From Candidatus Brocadia sp. (GTDB lineage: Bacteria; Planctomycetota; Brocadiia; Brocadiales; Brocadiaceae), in NCBI GenBank assembly GCA_011525665.1, contig WYAU01000088.1, positions 43,439 through 107,438 on the forward strand: DNA of 64,000 bases, given 5' to 3'. The translations under genes and the position numbers were made by a program. Shown one piece after another: positions 45,138 to 53,644 of the stretch. Under the pieces are notes generated by a model that worked only from the letters and a program-made list of their open reading frames with translations, had not been told where the DNA came from and did no database searches. The first letter of the stretch is position 1; every line of letters starts with the position of its first letter.

Positions 45138-45767
45138 TCATTTGAATAACTTGATGACGAAAAAGCCCGCAATCAGCAATACGACAAAGGCAACGGAGAT
45201 AATGTTGAAGTACTTGTCGATAAAATTCTTGATTTTTGGTCCAAAAAGATAAACAAGGCCTGCCACGGCAAAAAATCTCCCCGATCGGCTGACTGCCGAG
45301 GCTATGATGAATGTCCATAGATTAATCTTGCATACGCCTGCAGCAATGGTAAAGATTTTGTAGGGGATGGGTGTGAATCCTGCAACGGCAATGGCGGCAA
45401 AGGCGTTGGCATTGTATTTCTCTTTGACGAAGTTGAATTTGTCCATTATGCCGTAAAAATGAAGAATGGGAAGTCCTACGAATTCAAAGAACTGATATCC
45501 GATAAAATAACCAAAGCAGCCGCCCAAAACGGAGCCTCCCGAACAGATTGCTGCGTATTTGAAAGATTTCTTGGGAATCGAGAACGCAAGCGCCATCAAG
45601 AGGACGTCCGGCGGTATGGGGAAAAAAGATGATTCACAAAAAGCTAACACAAAAAGAGCTATAGATCCATAAGGGGTATGAGCCCAGTGCAACGTCCAGT
45701 CGTAAAGCCTTCTGTGCAGCCCGGCTTTTTTTGCCGGAGATAATTCTATTTGTTCCGTTCGATTCAT
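45138..45767 (-). CDS. DedA/VTT-family membrane protein (YqaA-like)
   Basis: 209 residues with four to five membrane segments. The VTT-domain signature is seen in ESSFFPIPPDVLLMALA (~residues 46-62) and the re-entrant GGSVLGGCFGYFIGYQFFE; a later FTPIPYKIFTIAAGV carries the conserved Pro pair. DedA/VTT proteins are lipid scramblases or flippases in other systems. The cytoplasmic N-terminus is charged. It ends 15 bases before the MEMO fusion gene, so they may share a transcript. Confidence 0.85.
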   Translation of the reverse strand: MNRTEQIELSPAKKAGLHRRLYDWTLHWAHTPYGSIALFVLAFCESSFFPIPPDVLLMALAFSIPKKSFKYAAICSGGSVLGGCFGYFIGYQFFEFVGLPILHFYGIMDKFNFVKEKYNANAFAAIAVAGFTPIPYKIFTIAAGVCKINLWTFIIASAVSRSGRFFAVAGLVYLFGPKIKNFIDKYFNIISVAFVVLLIAGFFVIKLFK

Positions 45768-45991
45768 AAAAACTCCTTATATCTTTCCCAGACCGTGATA
45801 GAATGCAGACCCAACACTTCAAATTGCAACATAATTACCCGGTTGAAAAGGGGGCAATGCGCTAATTTCATCACATAATCATGTAATCATTTTACTATAA
45901 TAGCACGAATAGCCTTCCCAGTCACTAAATTTTCTCCATTATAGCCGTTGGATGTCAAGGGAAATCTAACCGGCGATATGAGAGTTTTGAT

Positions 45992-46019
45992 TTGACAATA
46001 CAAAGCTTTTCGCTATAAT
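45992..46019 (+). promoter_or_regulatory. Consensus promoter of ilvD
   Basis: Perfect TTGACA (45992-45997), a 16-base spacer and perfect TATAAT (46014-46019). The ilvD start is 65 bases downstream. The rest of the 45768-46083 gap shows nothing. Confidence 0.8.
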
Positions 46020-46083
46020 GAAAAGGCTTAGTATTATACATTGATAGCTGGTTACATTTCATTTGAAAGGTGCATAATATAAC

Positions 46084-47742
46084 TTGCGAAGTGATAAAAT
46101 TACACAGGGACTTGAACGTGTTCCGGCACGGGCGCTTTTGTATGCAACAGGTTTAAGCAGAGAAGATTTAGGCAAGCCGTTTATTGGAATTGCGAGCAGT
46201 TTTACCGATCTTATTCCGGGTCATGTGCACATGAGGTCGCTTGAAAGGGCAATCGAAAAAGGTATACATGCAGGCGGCGGCGTCAGTTTTATCTTTGGTG
46301 TTCCGGGCATTTGTGATGGGATTGCAATGGGACATGCGGGTATGCGCTATTCGCTTGCTTCACGGGACCTTATTGCTGATATTATTGAGTGTGTGGTAAG
46401 CGCCCATTGTTTGGATGGGCTGGTAATGCTGACCAACTGCGACAAGATTACACCGGGGATGTTGATGGGGGCTGCAAGGCTGGATATTCCTGGGATCGTT
46501 GTGACGGCGGGTCCGATGCTTGCCGGGCGCTATGGCAAACAAAAGTTGTCACTGGTGAAGGACACATTTGAGGCTGTTGGAAGAAGGCGCAAAGGGGAGA
46601 TCAGCGATGAAGAATTGTCTTGCCTGGAAATGGATGCGTGTCCCGGTCCTGGCTCGTGTCAGGGGCTGTATACAGCCAATACTATGGCCTGTGTTTCTGA
46701 GGCGTTAGGAATGTCACTGCCGCGGTGTGCAGCGTCGTTGGCGATTTCTTCCGAGAAGGAACGAATTGCTTATAAGAGCGGGCAGCGGTCGGTTGAGTTG
46801 GCGAAAAAAGGCATTACCGCTAGGAAGATTATGACGCGGAAGGCGTTTGAGAATGCCATAATGGTTGACATGGCGCTCGGAGGGTCTACAAATTCCTGTT
46901 TACATATCCCGGCCATTGCAAAAGAGGCAGGGGTGGAAGTCGATCTTAAGTTGTGTGATGCAATTAGCGCAAGGACGCCACATATAACGAGCTTACAGCC
47001 CGGCGGTGAATACCTATTGGAAGATCTGTATTATGCGGGGGGTATTCCTGCTGTCATGAAACGTTTGTGTGATGATCTGAACGACTGTGACACTGTTAGC
47101 GGTTTGAGTATAAAAGAAATTGCAAAGGCAGCGGAAGTTTATGATGAAGATGTTATCAGAACAAAAGAAGGGGCATACCACAAGGAAGGCGGAATTGCCG
47201 TCTTGTACGGAAGCTTATCCCCTCAGGGCTCCGTGGTTAAGCAGACAGCGGTATCCGGGAAGATGATGAGGTTTAAGGGTGTGGCAAAGGTGTTCGATAG
47301 TGAAGAAACGGCGATGGCGGCTATTATGGGTTCGCAGATCGGAAAAGATATGGTTGTGGTGATACGCTATGAAGGGCCGCGGGGAGGACCGGGAATGAGG
47401 GAGATGTTGTCCCCTACTGCCGCACTCGTGGGTATGGGTTTGGGTGAATCTGTGGCGTTAATTACAGACGGACGTTTTTCCGGTGGCACTCAGGGGCCGT
47501 GTATTGGGCATGTATCCCCTGAAGCGATGGTCGGTGGTCCCATTGCGTTGGTAGAGGATGGGGATGAAATAATCATAGACATTCCCAATCGAAGATTGGA
47601 TCTCAATGTTGCGGAAGACGTGCTTGCAAAGCGTAAGGCAGGGTGGACGCCGCCCAGGCCGAAGGTGATGCAGGGTCTGTTGTCTCGATATGCAAAATGC
47701 GTAACCTCTGCTGACAAAGGGGCGGTATTGTCGGTGGAATAA
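46084..47742 (+). CDS. ilvD: Dihydroxy-acid dehydratase
   Basis: 552 residues from a TTG start, chosen because [19 protein letters not shown] is the canonical N-terminus. It dehydrates 2,3-dihydroxy-isovalerate and -methylvalerate in valine, leucine and isoleucine synthesis. Iron-sulfur ligands are visible in [11 protein letters not shown] (~residues 115-125) and [12 protein letters not shown] (~185-196). Other signatures are [17 protein letters not shown] and the C-terminal [15 protein letters not shown] and [21 protein letters not shown]. It stands alone with its own promoter; tRNA-Gln follows by 50 bases. Confidence 0.96.
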   Translation: MRSDKITQGLERVPARALLYATGLSREDLGKPFIGIASSFTDLIPGHVHMRSLERAIEKGIHAGGGVSFIFGVPGICDGIAMGHAGMRYSLASRDLIADIIECVVSAHCLDGLVMLTNCDKITPGMLMGAARLDIPGIVVTAGPMLAGRYGKQKLSLVKDTFEAVGRRRKGEISDEELSCLEMDACPGPGSCQGLYTANTMACVSEALGMSLPRCAASLAISSEKERIAYKSGQRSVELAKKGITARKIMTRKAFENAIMVDMALGGSTNSCLHIPAIAKEAGVEVDLKLCDAISARTPHITSLQPGGEYLLEDLYYAGGIPAVMKRLCDDLNDCDTVSGLSIKEIAKAAEVYDEDVIRTKEGAYHKEGGIAVLYGSLSPQGSVVKQTAVSGKMMRFKGVAKVFDSEETAMAAIMGSQIGKDMVVVIRYEGPRGGPGMREMLSPTAALVGMGLGESVALITDGRFSGGTQGPCIGHVSPEAMVGGPIALVEDGDEIIIDIPNRRLDLNVAEDVLAKRKAGWTPPRPKVMQGLLSRYAKCVTSADKGAVLSVE

Positions 47743-47756
47743 AAAAAGATTATACA
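47728..47756 (+). promoter_or_regulatory. Possible promoter of tRNA-Gln
   Basis: TTGTCG (47728-47733) and TATACA (47751-47756) with a 17-base spacer overlap the end of ilvD, ~37 bases before the tRNA. Read-through from ilvD is an alternative. Confidence 0.35.
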
Positions 47757-47792
47757 GGAGCGTTGTATAACGAGATCTCCTGAAGCGGATGC

Positions 47793-47866
47793 TACCCGGT
47801 GGTGTAATGGTAACACTAGAGATTTTGGTTCTCTCATTGGAGGTTCGAGTCCTCCCCGGGTAGCCA
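47793..47866 (+). tRNA. tRNA-Gln (anticodon TTG)
   Basis: 74 bases with encoded CCA. Acceptor TACCCGG pairs with CCGGGTA. The anticodon stem AGAGA / TCTCT frames loop TTTTGGT with TTG anticodon, and the T arm GGAGG-TTCGAGT-CCTCC is perfect. Confidence 0.95.
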
Positions 47867-47905
47867 TTGTATTTTATATAGGGAAAATAATGTCCGGCGG
47901 TGTTT

Positions 47906-48263
47906 GTGTTTTCTCTTGAATCACGGAAAAAATGGAAGAAAACCACTGCGGTTATTTTTGCTGCAGGAAAGGGAACGCGTATGCGCTCCCCGTTCCAAAG
48001 GTGCTGCGCGAAGCGTGTGGAACCACCCTTTCGGAATGTGTCATTGAATCTGTGCAAGAGTAGGGCTCACGCAGATAATAGTGGTGGGAAGTTGAGATTG
48101 GGGAGGGAACGACGGTGTATTCCTTCACCTCTATTTGCAAAATGCAGTTGTTGGTCGGCGGTGTTGTATTAGGCCTTTTGCATATTTAGAGTCTGGTATA
48201 AGGATAGGCGATGAGACAGATGTCCAAAGTATGCTGGAGAAAGGTAAGGTTTTTTTTCTGTGA
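47906..48263 (+). pseudogene. glmU: Decayed GlmU-like (UDP-GlcNAc pyrophosphorylase) gene
   Basis: The first frame reads TTAVIFAAGKGTRMRS, the nucleotide-binding loop of GlmU-type pyrophosphorylases, then shifts. In another frame VPKVLREACGTTLSECVIES continues the same domain, ending in a stop near 48062. A third stretch reads QIIVVG. After a deletion, VEIGEGTTVYSFTSI and AVVGGGVVLG are left-handed beta-helix hexapeptides of a C-terminal acetyltransferase domain, followed by GIRIGDETDV. About 350 bases remain of an expected ~1.3 kb. The position directly before prs-rplY-pth matches the conserved glmU-prs-rplY-pth order (established synteny), which supports identity. Confidence 0.7.
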
Positions 48264-48279
48264 GAGATAGAAAGATAAA

Positions 48280-49251
48280 ATGGATACAAAAAGAAGACTG
48301 GAAGAGATAAACCATCTAAAGATTTTTTCGGGAAATGCAAATCCTGCTCTGGCAAGGAAAATATGCGATCACCTGTCGATTCCCCTGGGAAATGCTTACG
48401 TTGGCCGTTTTCCGGACGGGGAAATCGACCTGAAAGTAAATGAGGATGTCCGTGGTGCAGATGTGTTTTTAGTGCAACCCACATGTCCTCCTGTTAATGA
48501 AAATTTGACGGAATTGCTTGTATTTATCGACTGTCTTAAAAGGGCATCGGCTGCGCGCATTACAGCCGTATTGCCCTATTATGGATACGCAAGAAAAGAT
48601 AGAAAGGACGAGGGGCGTGTACCCATAACGGCAAAATTGGTGGCGAATCTTATTACCGAAGCAGGCGCCGACCGCGTGCTGACGGTGGATTTGCATGCGG
48701 CTCAGATTCAGGGGTTCTTTGATATTCCGGTTGATCATTTACTGGCCTTTCCTGTGCTTTCAAATTATTTTGAAAGGTTGAAATCACAGGATTTGGTGGT
48801 AGTGACGCCTGACGTTGGAGGGATAAAGCTGGCCAGAAATTATTCCAAGAAATTAGAAATCAAGATGGCGATTGTAGATAAGAGAAGGGTGGGGCCGGAT
48901 GAAACCGAGATCGGGTTTGTCATAGGTGACGTGGCTGATAAAAATGTTGTGATGATCGATGATTTGATAGCTACGGGAGGATCGATTGCCCAGGCGTCGA
49001 ACGTCCTGAAAGAAAAGGGTGCCAAAGATATATACGTGGGTGCCACTCATCCTGTGTTCTGCGGCTCTGCGGTGGAAAAATTATCGGCTGCGCCGATTAA
49101 GGAAATTGTCGTGACAGATACGATACCCCTTAATGAAAAAGCGAAAGGATTGGATAATAAAATAAAAGTATTGTCTATTTCCGGGCTTTTGGGGGATGCT
49201 ATTATGAGGATTCACCGCCACGAATCTGTGAGTTCTCTCTTTGTTTATTAA
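48280..49251 (+). CDS. prs: Ribose-phosphate pyrophosphokinase
   Basis: 323 residues. It makes PRPP from ribose-5-phosphate and ATP for nucleotide, histidine and tryptophan synthesis. Signatures are IFSGNANPALARKI at the N-terminus, VGRFPDGEIDLKVNEDVRG, DRVLTVDLHAAQIQGFFDIP (~residues 128-147) and the PRPP-binding loop VVMIDDLIATGGSIAQA (~224-240). It begins 16 bases after the glmU relic ends and is followed at 23 bases by rplY. The weak purine-rich region GAGAGATAGAAAG serves as a ribosome-binding site. Confidence 0.96.
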   Translation: MDTKRRLEEINHLKIFSGNANPALARKICDHLSIPLGNAYVGRFPDGEIDLKVNEDVRGADVFLVQPTCPPVNENLTELLVFIDCLKRASAARITAVLPYYGYARKDRKDEGRVPITAKLVANLITEAGADRVLTVDLHAAQIQGFFDIPVDHLLAFPVLSNYFERLKSQDLVVVTPDVGGIKLARNYSKKLEIKMAIVDKRRVGPDETEIGFVIGDVADKNVVMIDDLIATGGSIAQASNVLKEKGAKDIYVGATHPVFCGSAVEKLSAAPIKEIVVTDTIPLNEKAKGLDNKIKVLSISGLLGDAIMRIHRHESVSSLFVY

Positions 49252-49274
49252 TTTATCTTTTTGGAGTGTGACAG

Positions 49275-49922
49275 ATGGAGATTTTAGACTTAAAGGCAGA
49301 AACAAGGACGACCAAGGGAAGTAAGCGGGCTAAAAAACTAAGAATGTCGGGACAAATTCCGGCTATGTTATACGGTCATAAGCAGGCCAATGTAATGCTT
49401 TGCCTGAAGGAGAGTGAGTTTGCGCGGATCTTGCAGACCGGGGCAAGGATGATTCGTCTGGCATTCGATAAGAACAAGGAATCTGCGCTTATAAAAGAGG
49501 TGCAATATGACAATCTCGAAGACCGCGTTCTTCACGTGGATTTCTCCCGCATTGATCTGAATGAAAGAGTAAAGCTGCGGGTGCCGGTTGAGTTGGCGGG
49601 GGAATCAATTGGCGTGAAAGAAGGTGGGGTTCTGACCCACGTCATGAAAGACGTAGAAATAGAATGTCTTCCCGTTGCAATACCCGAAAAGATAAAAGTT
49701 AACATTTCGGAGCTGGCTTTGGGCAAGGCAATCCATGTTAAGGAATTACCGGTGCTGGAAGGTATTCAGTATACATCGGATGCCGAGTCGGTTGTTGTAT
49801 CTGTGCACCAGATCATGGAGAAAAAAGCGGTGCCCGAAGAAGAATTGCTGGCCGAGCCTGAGGTTATTGTCAGGAAACCGAAGGAAGGTGAAGAGGCGGC
49901 AGAATTGGAGAAGAAGGCCTAG
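49275..49922 (+). CDS. rplY: 50S ribosomal protein L25 (Ctc form)
   Basis: 215 residues, the long two-domain Ctc type. The N-terminal part (TRTTKGSKRAKKLRMSGQIP, then AMLYGHK) is the 5S-rRNA-binding L25 domain. The C-terminal beta domain (VPVELAGESIGVKEGG, HVKELPVLEGI) ends in an acidic tail rich in Glu and Pro. It binds 5S rRNA in the central protuberance. It sits between prs and pth as in many bacteria. Confidence 0.93.
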   Translation: MEILDLKAETRTTKGSKRAKKLRMSGQIPAMLYGHKQANVMLCLKESEFARILQTGARMIRLAFDKNKESALIKEVQYDNLEDRVLHVDFSRIDLNERVKLRVPVELAGESIGVKEGGVLTHVMKDVEIECLPVAIPEKIKVNISELALGKAIHVKELPVLEGIQYTSDAESVVVSVHQIMEKKAVPEEELLAEPEVIVRKPKEGEEAAELEKKA

Positions 49923-49936
49923 TGCGGTATGTATGA

Positions 49937-50491
49937 ATGAAGATGATTGTTGGGCTGGGCAATCCGGGGGGAAAGTATTTGAAGACAAGACACAATTTTG
50001 GTTTTATGGCAATTGACCGACTTGCACAGCACCTTGAAATGGAGTGTAATCGAAAAAAATTCCAGTCCCTTCTTTGCAAGAAAACCATTGGACAGGAAGA
50101 AGTTATATTGTTAAAGCCACAGACATTTATGAACCTGAGCGGGGCTGCGGTGCGGGAAGCTGTGAATATGTATAAATGTGCCTTGCAAGATCTCATGGTT
50201 GTGTGCGATGATCTGGATTTGCCTCTGGGAAAAATACGTATCAGGCGCGGCGGTGGCTGCGGGGGGCACCGGGGTCTGGAGTCCATTGCGGACGGGTTGG
50301 GATCCACAGATTTTCCCCGGTTAAAGTTAGGGGTAGGGCGCCCTGCCGTGGGGGATCCGGGTGATTATGTGCTTTCCCCGTTTTCCAGGGAAGAGGAAGC
50401 CATGGCATCGGAGGCCGCCGAAAAGGCCTGTCAAGCCCTGAAAACCTGGATTTTTGAAGGGATCGATGTATGTATGAACGAGTTTAATTAA
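49937..50491 (+). CDS. pth: Peptidyl-tRNA hydrolase
   Basis: 184 residues, normal length. It recycles peptidyl-tRNA released from ribosomes. Signatures are VGLGNPGGKYLKTRHNFGF (catalytic His near residue 21), LLKPQTFMNLSGAAV (~65-79), VVCDDLDLPLGKIRIRRGG (catalytic Asp region) and CGGHRGLESI. The start at ATG 49937 gives the canonical KMIVGLGNPG N-terminus. It follows rplY by 14 bases. Confidence 0.96.
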   Translation: MKMIVGLGNPGGKYLKTRHNFGFMAIDRLAQHLEMECNRKKFQSLLCKKTIGQEEVILLKPQTFMNLSGAAVREAVNMYKCALQDLMVVCDDLDLPLGKIRIRRGGGCGGHRGLESIADGLGSTDFPRLKLGVGRPAVGDPGDYVLSPFSREEEAMASEAAEKACQALKTWIFEGIDVCMNEFN

Positions 50492-50575
50492 AGGAATCTT
50501 TTGTTAACTATATACAAAGGTATGGCGGAGTGTTGTGTTTCTCATAAAAAATATTAAAGGTAGGAGGATAGGAAT

Positions 50576-50998
50576 TTGAGGATGTACGAAGGATTATTTT
50601 TAATCGATAATGCGCATGCAAGCATGGAGTGGGACACCGTGGTCAAGCATATCCATGATGTCCTGCAAAAAAATGGCGCTGAGATACTGAAAACGGAAAA
50701 ATGGGGTGAAAAGAAGCTCGCATACAAGATCAAGGGGCATAAGCGAGGAACGTACCTGTTGATTCATTTTAATGCAAAGAATACAGCCGTTGCGACGATC
50801 AAAAGAGATTTTCAGCTTTCCGACTATATTGTCCGTTCTCTTGTTGTAAAAGATGATAAGATTGAGGAATTGTCTCAGATAGGTGTAACCGAGTCGGCCG
50901 GTGATAAGGATGTCGGAAAAACGCCTGAACCCGGAATAGAAGGAGTTGCAGTGCCGGTGGAGACAAATGTGTCTGTTAAGGTTGCGGAGGAAGGATAG
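50576..50998 (+). CDS. rpsF: 30S ribosomal protein S6
   Basis: 140 residues from TTG 50576, which has AGGAGG 8 bases upstream and gives MRMYEGLFLIDN, matching the canonical MRxYE start; an ATG two codons later is possible. The S6 fold is complete (KKLAYKIKGHKRGTYLLIHF, LSDYIVRSLVVKDD). After residue ~103 comes a non-conserved acidic tail of ~35 residues. It leads the classic rpsF-ssb-rpsR-rplI cluster. Confidence 0.94.
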   Translation: MRMYEGLFLIDNAHASMEWDTVVKHIHDVLQKNGAEILKTEKWGEKKLAYKIKGHKRGTYLLIHFNAKNTAVATIKRDFQLSDYIVRSLVVKDDKIEELSQIGVTESAGDKDVGKTPEPGIEGVAVPVETNVSVKVAEEG

Positions 50999-51105
50999 GG
51001 TTTCAAAGACGCAGGCCGTACTTATAGGTTCATAAAAGCTGCATGATGGTTTATCGTACATCATAAAAATCAGTTGTTGATAAGTTTTTTCAAAAGGAGC
51101 AGAGT

Positions 51106-51546
51106 ATGGCAAGCCTTAATAAAGTGTTTCTTATGGGAAATCTTACCCGGGACCCTGAACTGAGATATACGCCGGCTGGACTGGCGGTTGCAAGTTTTGG
51201 TATTGCAATCAACAGGGCGTGGACCGCCAAAACCGGAGAACAAAAAGAAGAGGTGTGTTATGTTGACATCAATATCTTCGGGCGGAGGGCTGAGGTTATA
51301 GGCGAGTATTTCAGCAAGGGAAATCCGATTTTTATTGAGGGGCGCCTGCAGTTTAATCAATGGGAAACGAAAGACGGACAGAAGCGGAGTACCCTTCGTG
51401 TGGTTGCGGATAATTTCCAATTCATCGGCGGAACGGCGAAGCGTCCAGCAGAAGGGGTAGGCGCATTATCAAAAGAAGGAAAACTTCCGGAGGGAATGCC
51501 GGAGGATGTTAATCTCGACATTGGTAGTGAAGAAATTCCATTTTAA
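51106..51546 (+). CDS. ssb: Single-stranded DNA-binding protein
   Basis: 146 residues. The OB-fold reads LNKVFLMGNLTRDPELRYTP, VASFGIAINRAW, FGRRAEVIGEYFSKGNPIFI and EGRLQFNQWETKDGQKRSTL. The tail ends DIGSEEIPF, the acidic-hydrophobic tip that binds replication and repair partners. AAAGGAGCAG gives a strong ribosome-binding site. It is encoded between rpsF and rpsR as in most bacteria. Confidence 0.96.
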   Translation: MASLNKVFLMGNLTRDPELRYTPAGLAVASFGIAINRAWTAKTGEQKEEVCYVDINIFGRRAEVIGEYFSKGNPIFIEGRLQFNQWETKDGQKRSTLRVVADNFQFIGGTAKRPAEGVGALSKEGKLPEGMPEDVNLDIGSEEIPF

Positions 51547-51581
51547 AATTGTTTTGCAGAATTTTTGATAGGATAAAAACG

Positions 51582-51803
51582 ATGACGAAAAAAAGGTTTA
51601 ATAAAACAAGCAAATGCCGGTTTTGCAGGATGGGAATCGACGAAGTAGATTACAAAGATATACAAAATTTACAAAAACTTACCACAACGCAGGGGAAACT
51701 TTTTTCACGAAAGCGTTCCGGGAATTGTGCCCACCATCAGCACTCGGTAAAGGCTTCTATTAAAAGGGCGAGATTCATGGCATTGCTTCCATATGTGACT
51801 TAG
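51582..51803 (+). CDS. rpsR: 30S ribosomal protein S18
   Basis: 73 residues from ATG 51582; a TTG at 51549 in frame would add eleven residues unlike S18. The conserved core is CRFCRMGIDEVDYKDIQNL and LFSRKRSGNCAHHQHSVKAS, then IKRARFMALLPYVT. The C-x-x-C and a third Cys suggest a zinc-binding variant. S18 packs next to S6 in the small subunit. It begins 35 bases after ssb and ends 12 bases before rplI. Confidence 0.93.
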   Translation: MTKKRFNKTSKCRFCRMGIDEVDYKDIQNLQKLTTTQGKLFSRKRSGNCAHHQHSVKASIKRARFMALLPYVT

Positions 51804-51815
51804 GAGGGGATAATC

Positions 51816-52283
51816 ATGGAATTGTTGTTGAAAAAAAATGTAGATAAGCTGGGGAGGATTGGTGATGTTGTAAAGGTGAAGGATGGGTATGCAAGGAATT
51901 ATTTGTTGCCAAAAGGTTTGGCAACGACTGTTTCTCCTGCCAATCTAAAACAGATAGAAAAAGAAAAGATAAAGATGGAGTTGCAGTTAAAGGAAGAAAG
52001 AGAGCGTCTGCAGGGGATATTAGAGAAAATTTCTACGGCCTCGTGCTCGATTTCCGCAAGGGCAAATGAGGAAGGCAGGCTCTTTGGTTCCGTTACCGCG
52101 GCTCAGATTGCTGACGCTTTAGCCAAAGAAGGATACCCGGTGGACAAGGAGATGGTAAAGCTTGATGGCCCCATAAAGGCCTGCGGTGTGTTTGATGTCA
52201 CAATTTCCCTGAATATGGAATTGCAAACAAGGTGTAAAGTGTCGGTGGTGAAAGAGGATATGGGTCAGCCAGAACAGGCATAG
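51816..52283 (+). CDS. rplI: 50S ribosomal protein L9
   Basis: 155 residues. The N-terminal 23S-binding domain reads ELLLKKNVDKLGRIGDVVKV, then KDGYARNYLLPKGLA (~residues 22-36). A connecting helix rich in Lys and Glu leads to the C-terminal domain (EGRLFGSVTAAQIADALAKEG, FDVTISLNMEL). AGGAGG precedes the start. Followed at 23 bases by dnaB. Confidence 0.96.
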   Translation: MELLLKKNVDKLGRIGDVVKVKDGYARNYLLPKGLATTVSPANLKQIEKEKIKMELQLKEERERLQGILEKISTASCSISARANEEGRLFGSVTAAQIADALAKEGYPVDKEMVKLDGPIKACGVFDVTISLNMELQTRCKVSVVKEDMGQPEQA

Positions 52284-52306
52284 TTTCCTATTTTAAGGAA
52301 GTGACG

Positions 52307-53644
52307 ATGGTTGTCGAGTCTTTACTTGAGCGCACGCTGCCTCACAGCATCGAGGCAGAGATGAGCGTTCTGGGCGCGATGCTGCTGGATAATGAGGTCA
52401 TTAGCCTGATTATACCCATCTTGCACAAGAATAGCTTTTATAAAACGGCTCATCAGGAATTATATCAGACAATAGTGGAGGTTTATGACAAGGGGCAGGC
52501 GGTCGATCTGGTCGTTCTCCGGGAAGAGTTGAAAAAACATTCATTGTTGGAGAAGGTTGGCGGCATAGAATATTTAATGGAACTGGAGGAGGCCGTCCCC
52601 ACAATAGGAAATGTAGAGTTTTATGCGAATATAGTTCGCGAAAAAGCCATTAAAAGGAATCTCATCGAAGTTGCTGCAACTATCCAGAAACAGTCCTTTG
52701 ATGAGTCTTGCGATACCGAACACCTGCTCGACAATTCAGAAAGAGCCATCTTTGATATCACCCAGAAGAAGTTTAATACCGCGTCCACGAAACTAAACGA
52801 GATCCTCAAAGAAACATTTAGCCGCATTGAAAATCTCCATGATAGACAGAGCAGATTAACGGGATTATCGACCGGTTTCTACGATCTGGACGATCTTACG
52901 TGCGGCTTGCAGGCATCGGAACTCATCATTGTTGCAGCAAGGCCAAGTATGGGCAAGACAAGTCTTGCGCTGAATATTATCGAACACGTGGGGGTCGTAG
53001 ATAAGAAACCCGCCGTGCTGTTTTCCCTGGAAATGTCGGCGCAACAGGTAGCGCAAAACATGCTTTGTTCCCATGCCCGGATAGACGCGCACAAGCTGAG
53101 AAAGGGTTTTTTGGAGGACAAGCAATGGAGCGACCTTTCATATGGCCTGGGGTCTCTTTCCGAGTCTCCAATTTTTATTGATGATACGCCTGGCCTTACT
53201 GTGTTGGAATTGCGCGCAAAGGCGCGCAGATTGAAAGCTCAATATAATATCCAACTGGTTGCGGTGGATTATTTGCAGTTAATGGAGTCTTCGCGCGCGG
53301 AAAATCGGCAGCAAGAAATCTCCATAATATCCCGTGGGTTGAAGTCGCTTGCCAGGGAATTGTCGATACCGGTAATCGTTGTATCACAGTTAAACAGATC
53401 TGTAGAGTCGCGCGAGGGTCACAGGCCGCGGATGTCCGATCTGCGCGAATCGGGATCAATAGAGCAGGATGCGGACGTTGTTATTCTGCTGCATCGGGAG
53501 GATTATTACGATCCCGACAAAAAGGATGGCACTGCTGAACTTATTATCGCCAAACAACGTAACGGACCTATCGGGGTGGTAAAGTTGGCGTTTCTTTCCC
53601 AGTTTATGCGTTTTGAGAATTTAGCCTCCATGGGTAACAAATGA
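52307..53644 (+). CDS. dnaB: Replicative DNA helicase DnaB
   Basis: 445 residues from ATG 52307 (AAGGAAG upstream; a GTG two codons earlier is possible). The N-terminal domain has LPHSIEAEMSVLGAMLLDN. The RecA-like core shows LIIVAARPSMGKTSLALNI (Walker A, ~residues 206-224), LFSLEMSAQQVAQNML, VAVDYLQLM (Walker B), PVIVVSQLNRSVESR and DLRESGSIEQDADVVILLHR. It unwinds DNA ahead of the replication fork. No intein. Its stop overlaps the bamA start by 4 bases, coupling replication and envelope genes in one transcript. Confidence 0.96.
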   Translation: MVVESLLERTLPHSIEAEMSVLGAMLLDNEVISLIIPILHKNSFYKTAHQELYQTIVEVYDKGQAVDLVVLREELKKHSLLEKVGGIEYLMELEEAVPTIGNVEFYANIVREKAIKRNLIEVAATIQKQSFDESCDTEHLLDNSERAIFDITQKKFNTASTKLNEILKETFSRIENLHDRQSRLTGLSTGFYDLDDLTCGLQASELIIVAARPSMGKTSLALNIIEHVGVVDKKPAVLFSLEMSAQQVAQNMLCSHARIDAHKLRKGFLEDKQWSDLSYGLGSLSESPIFIDDTPGLTVLELRAKARRLKAQYNIQLVAVDYLQLMESSRAENRQQEISIISRGLKSLARELSIPVIVVSQLNRSVESREGHRPRMSDLRESGSIEQDADVVILLHREDYYDPDKKDGTAELIIAKQRNGPIGVVKLAFLSQFMRFENLASMGNK

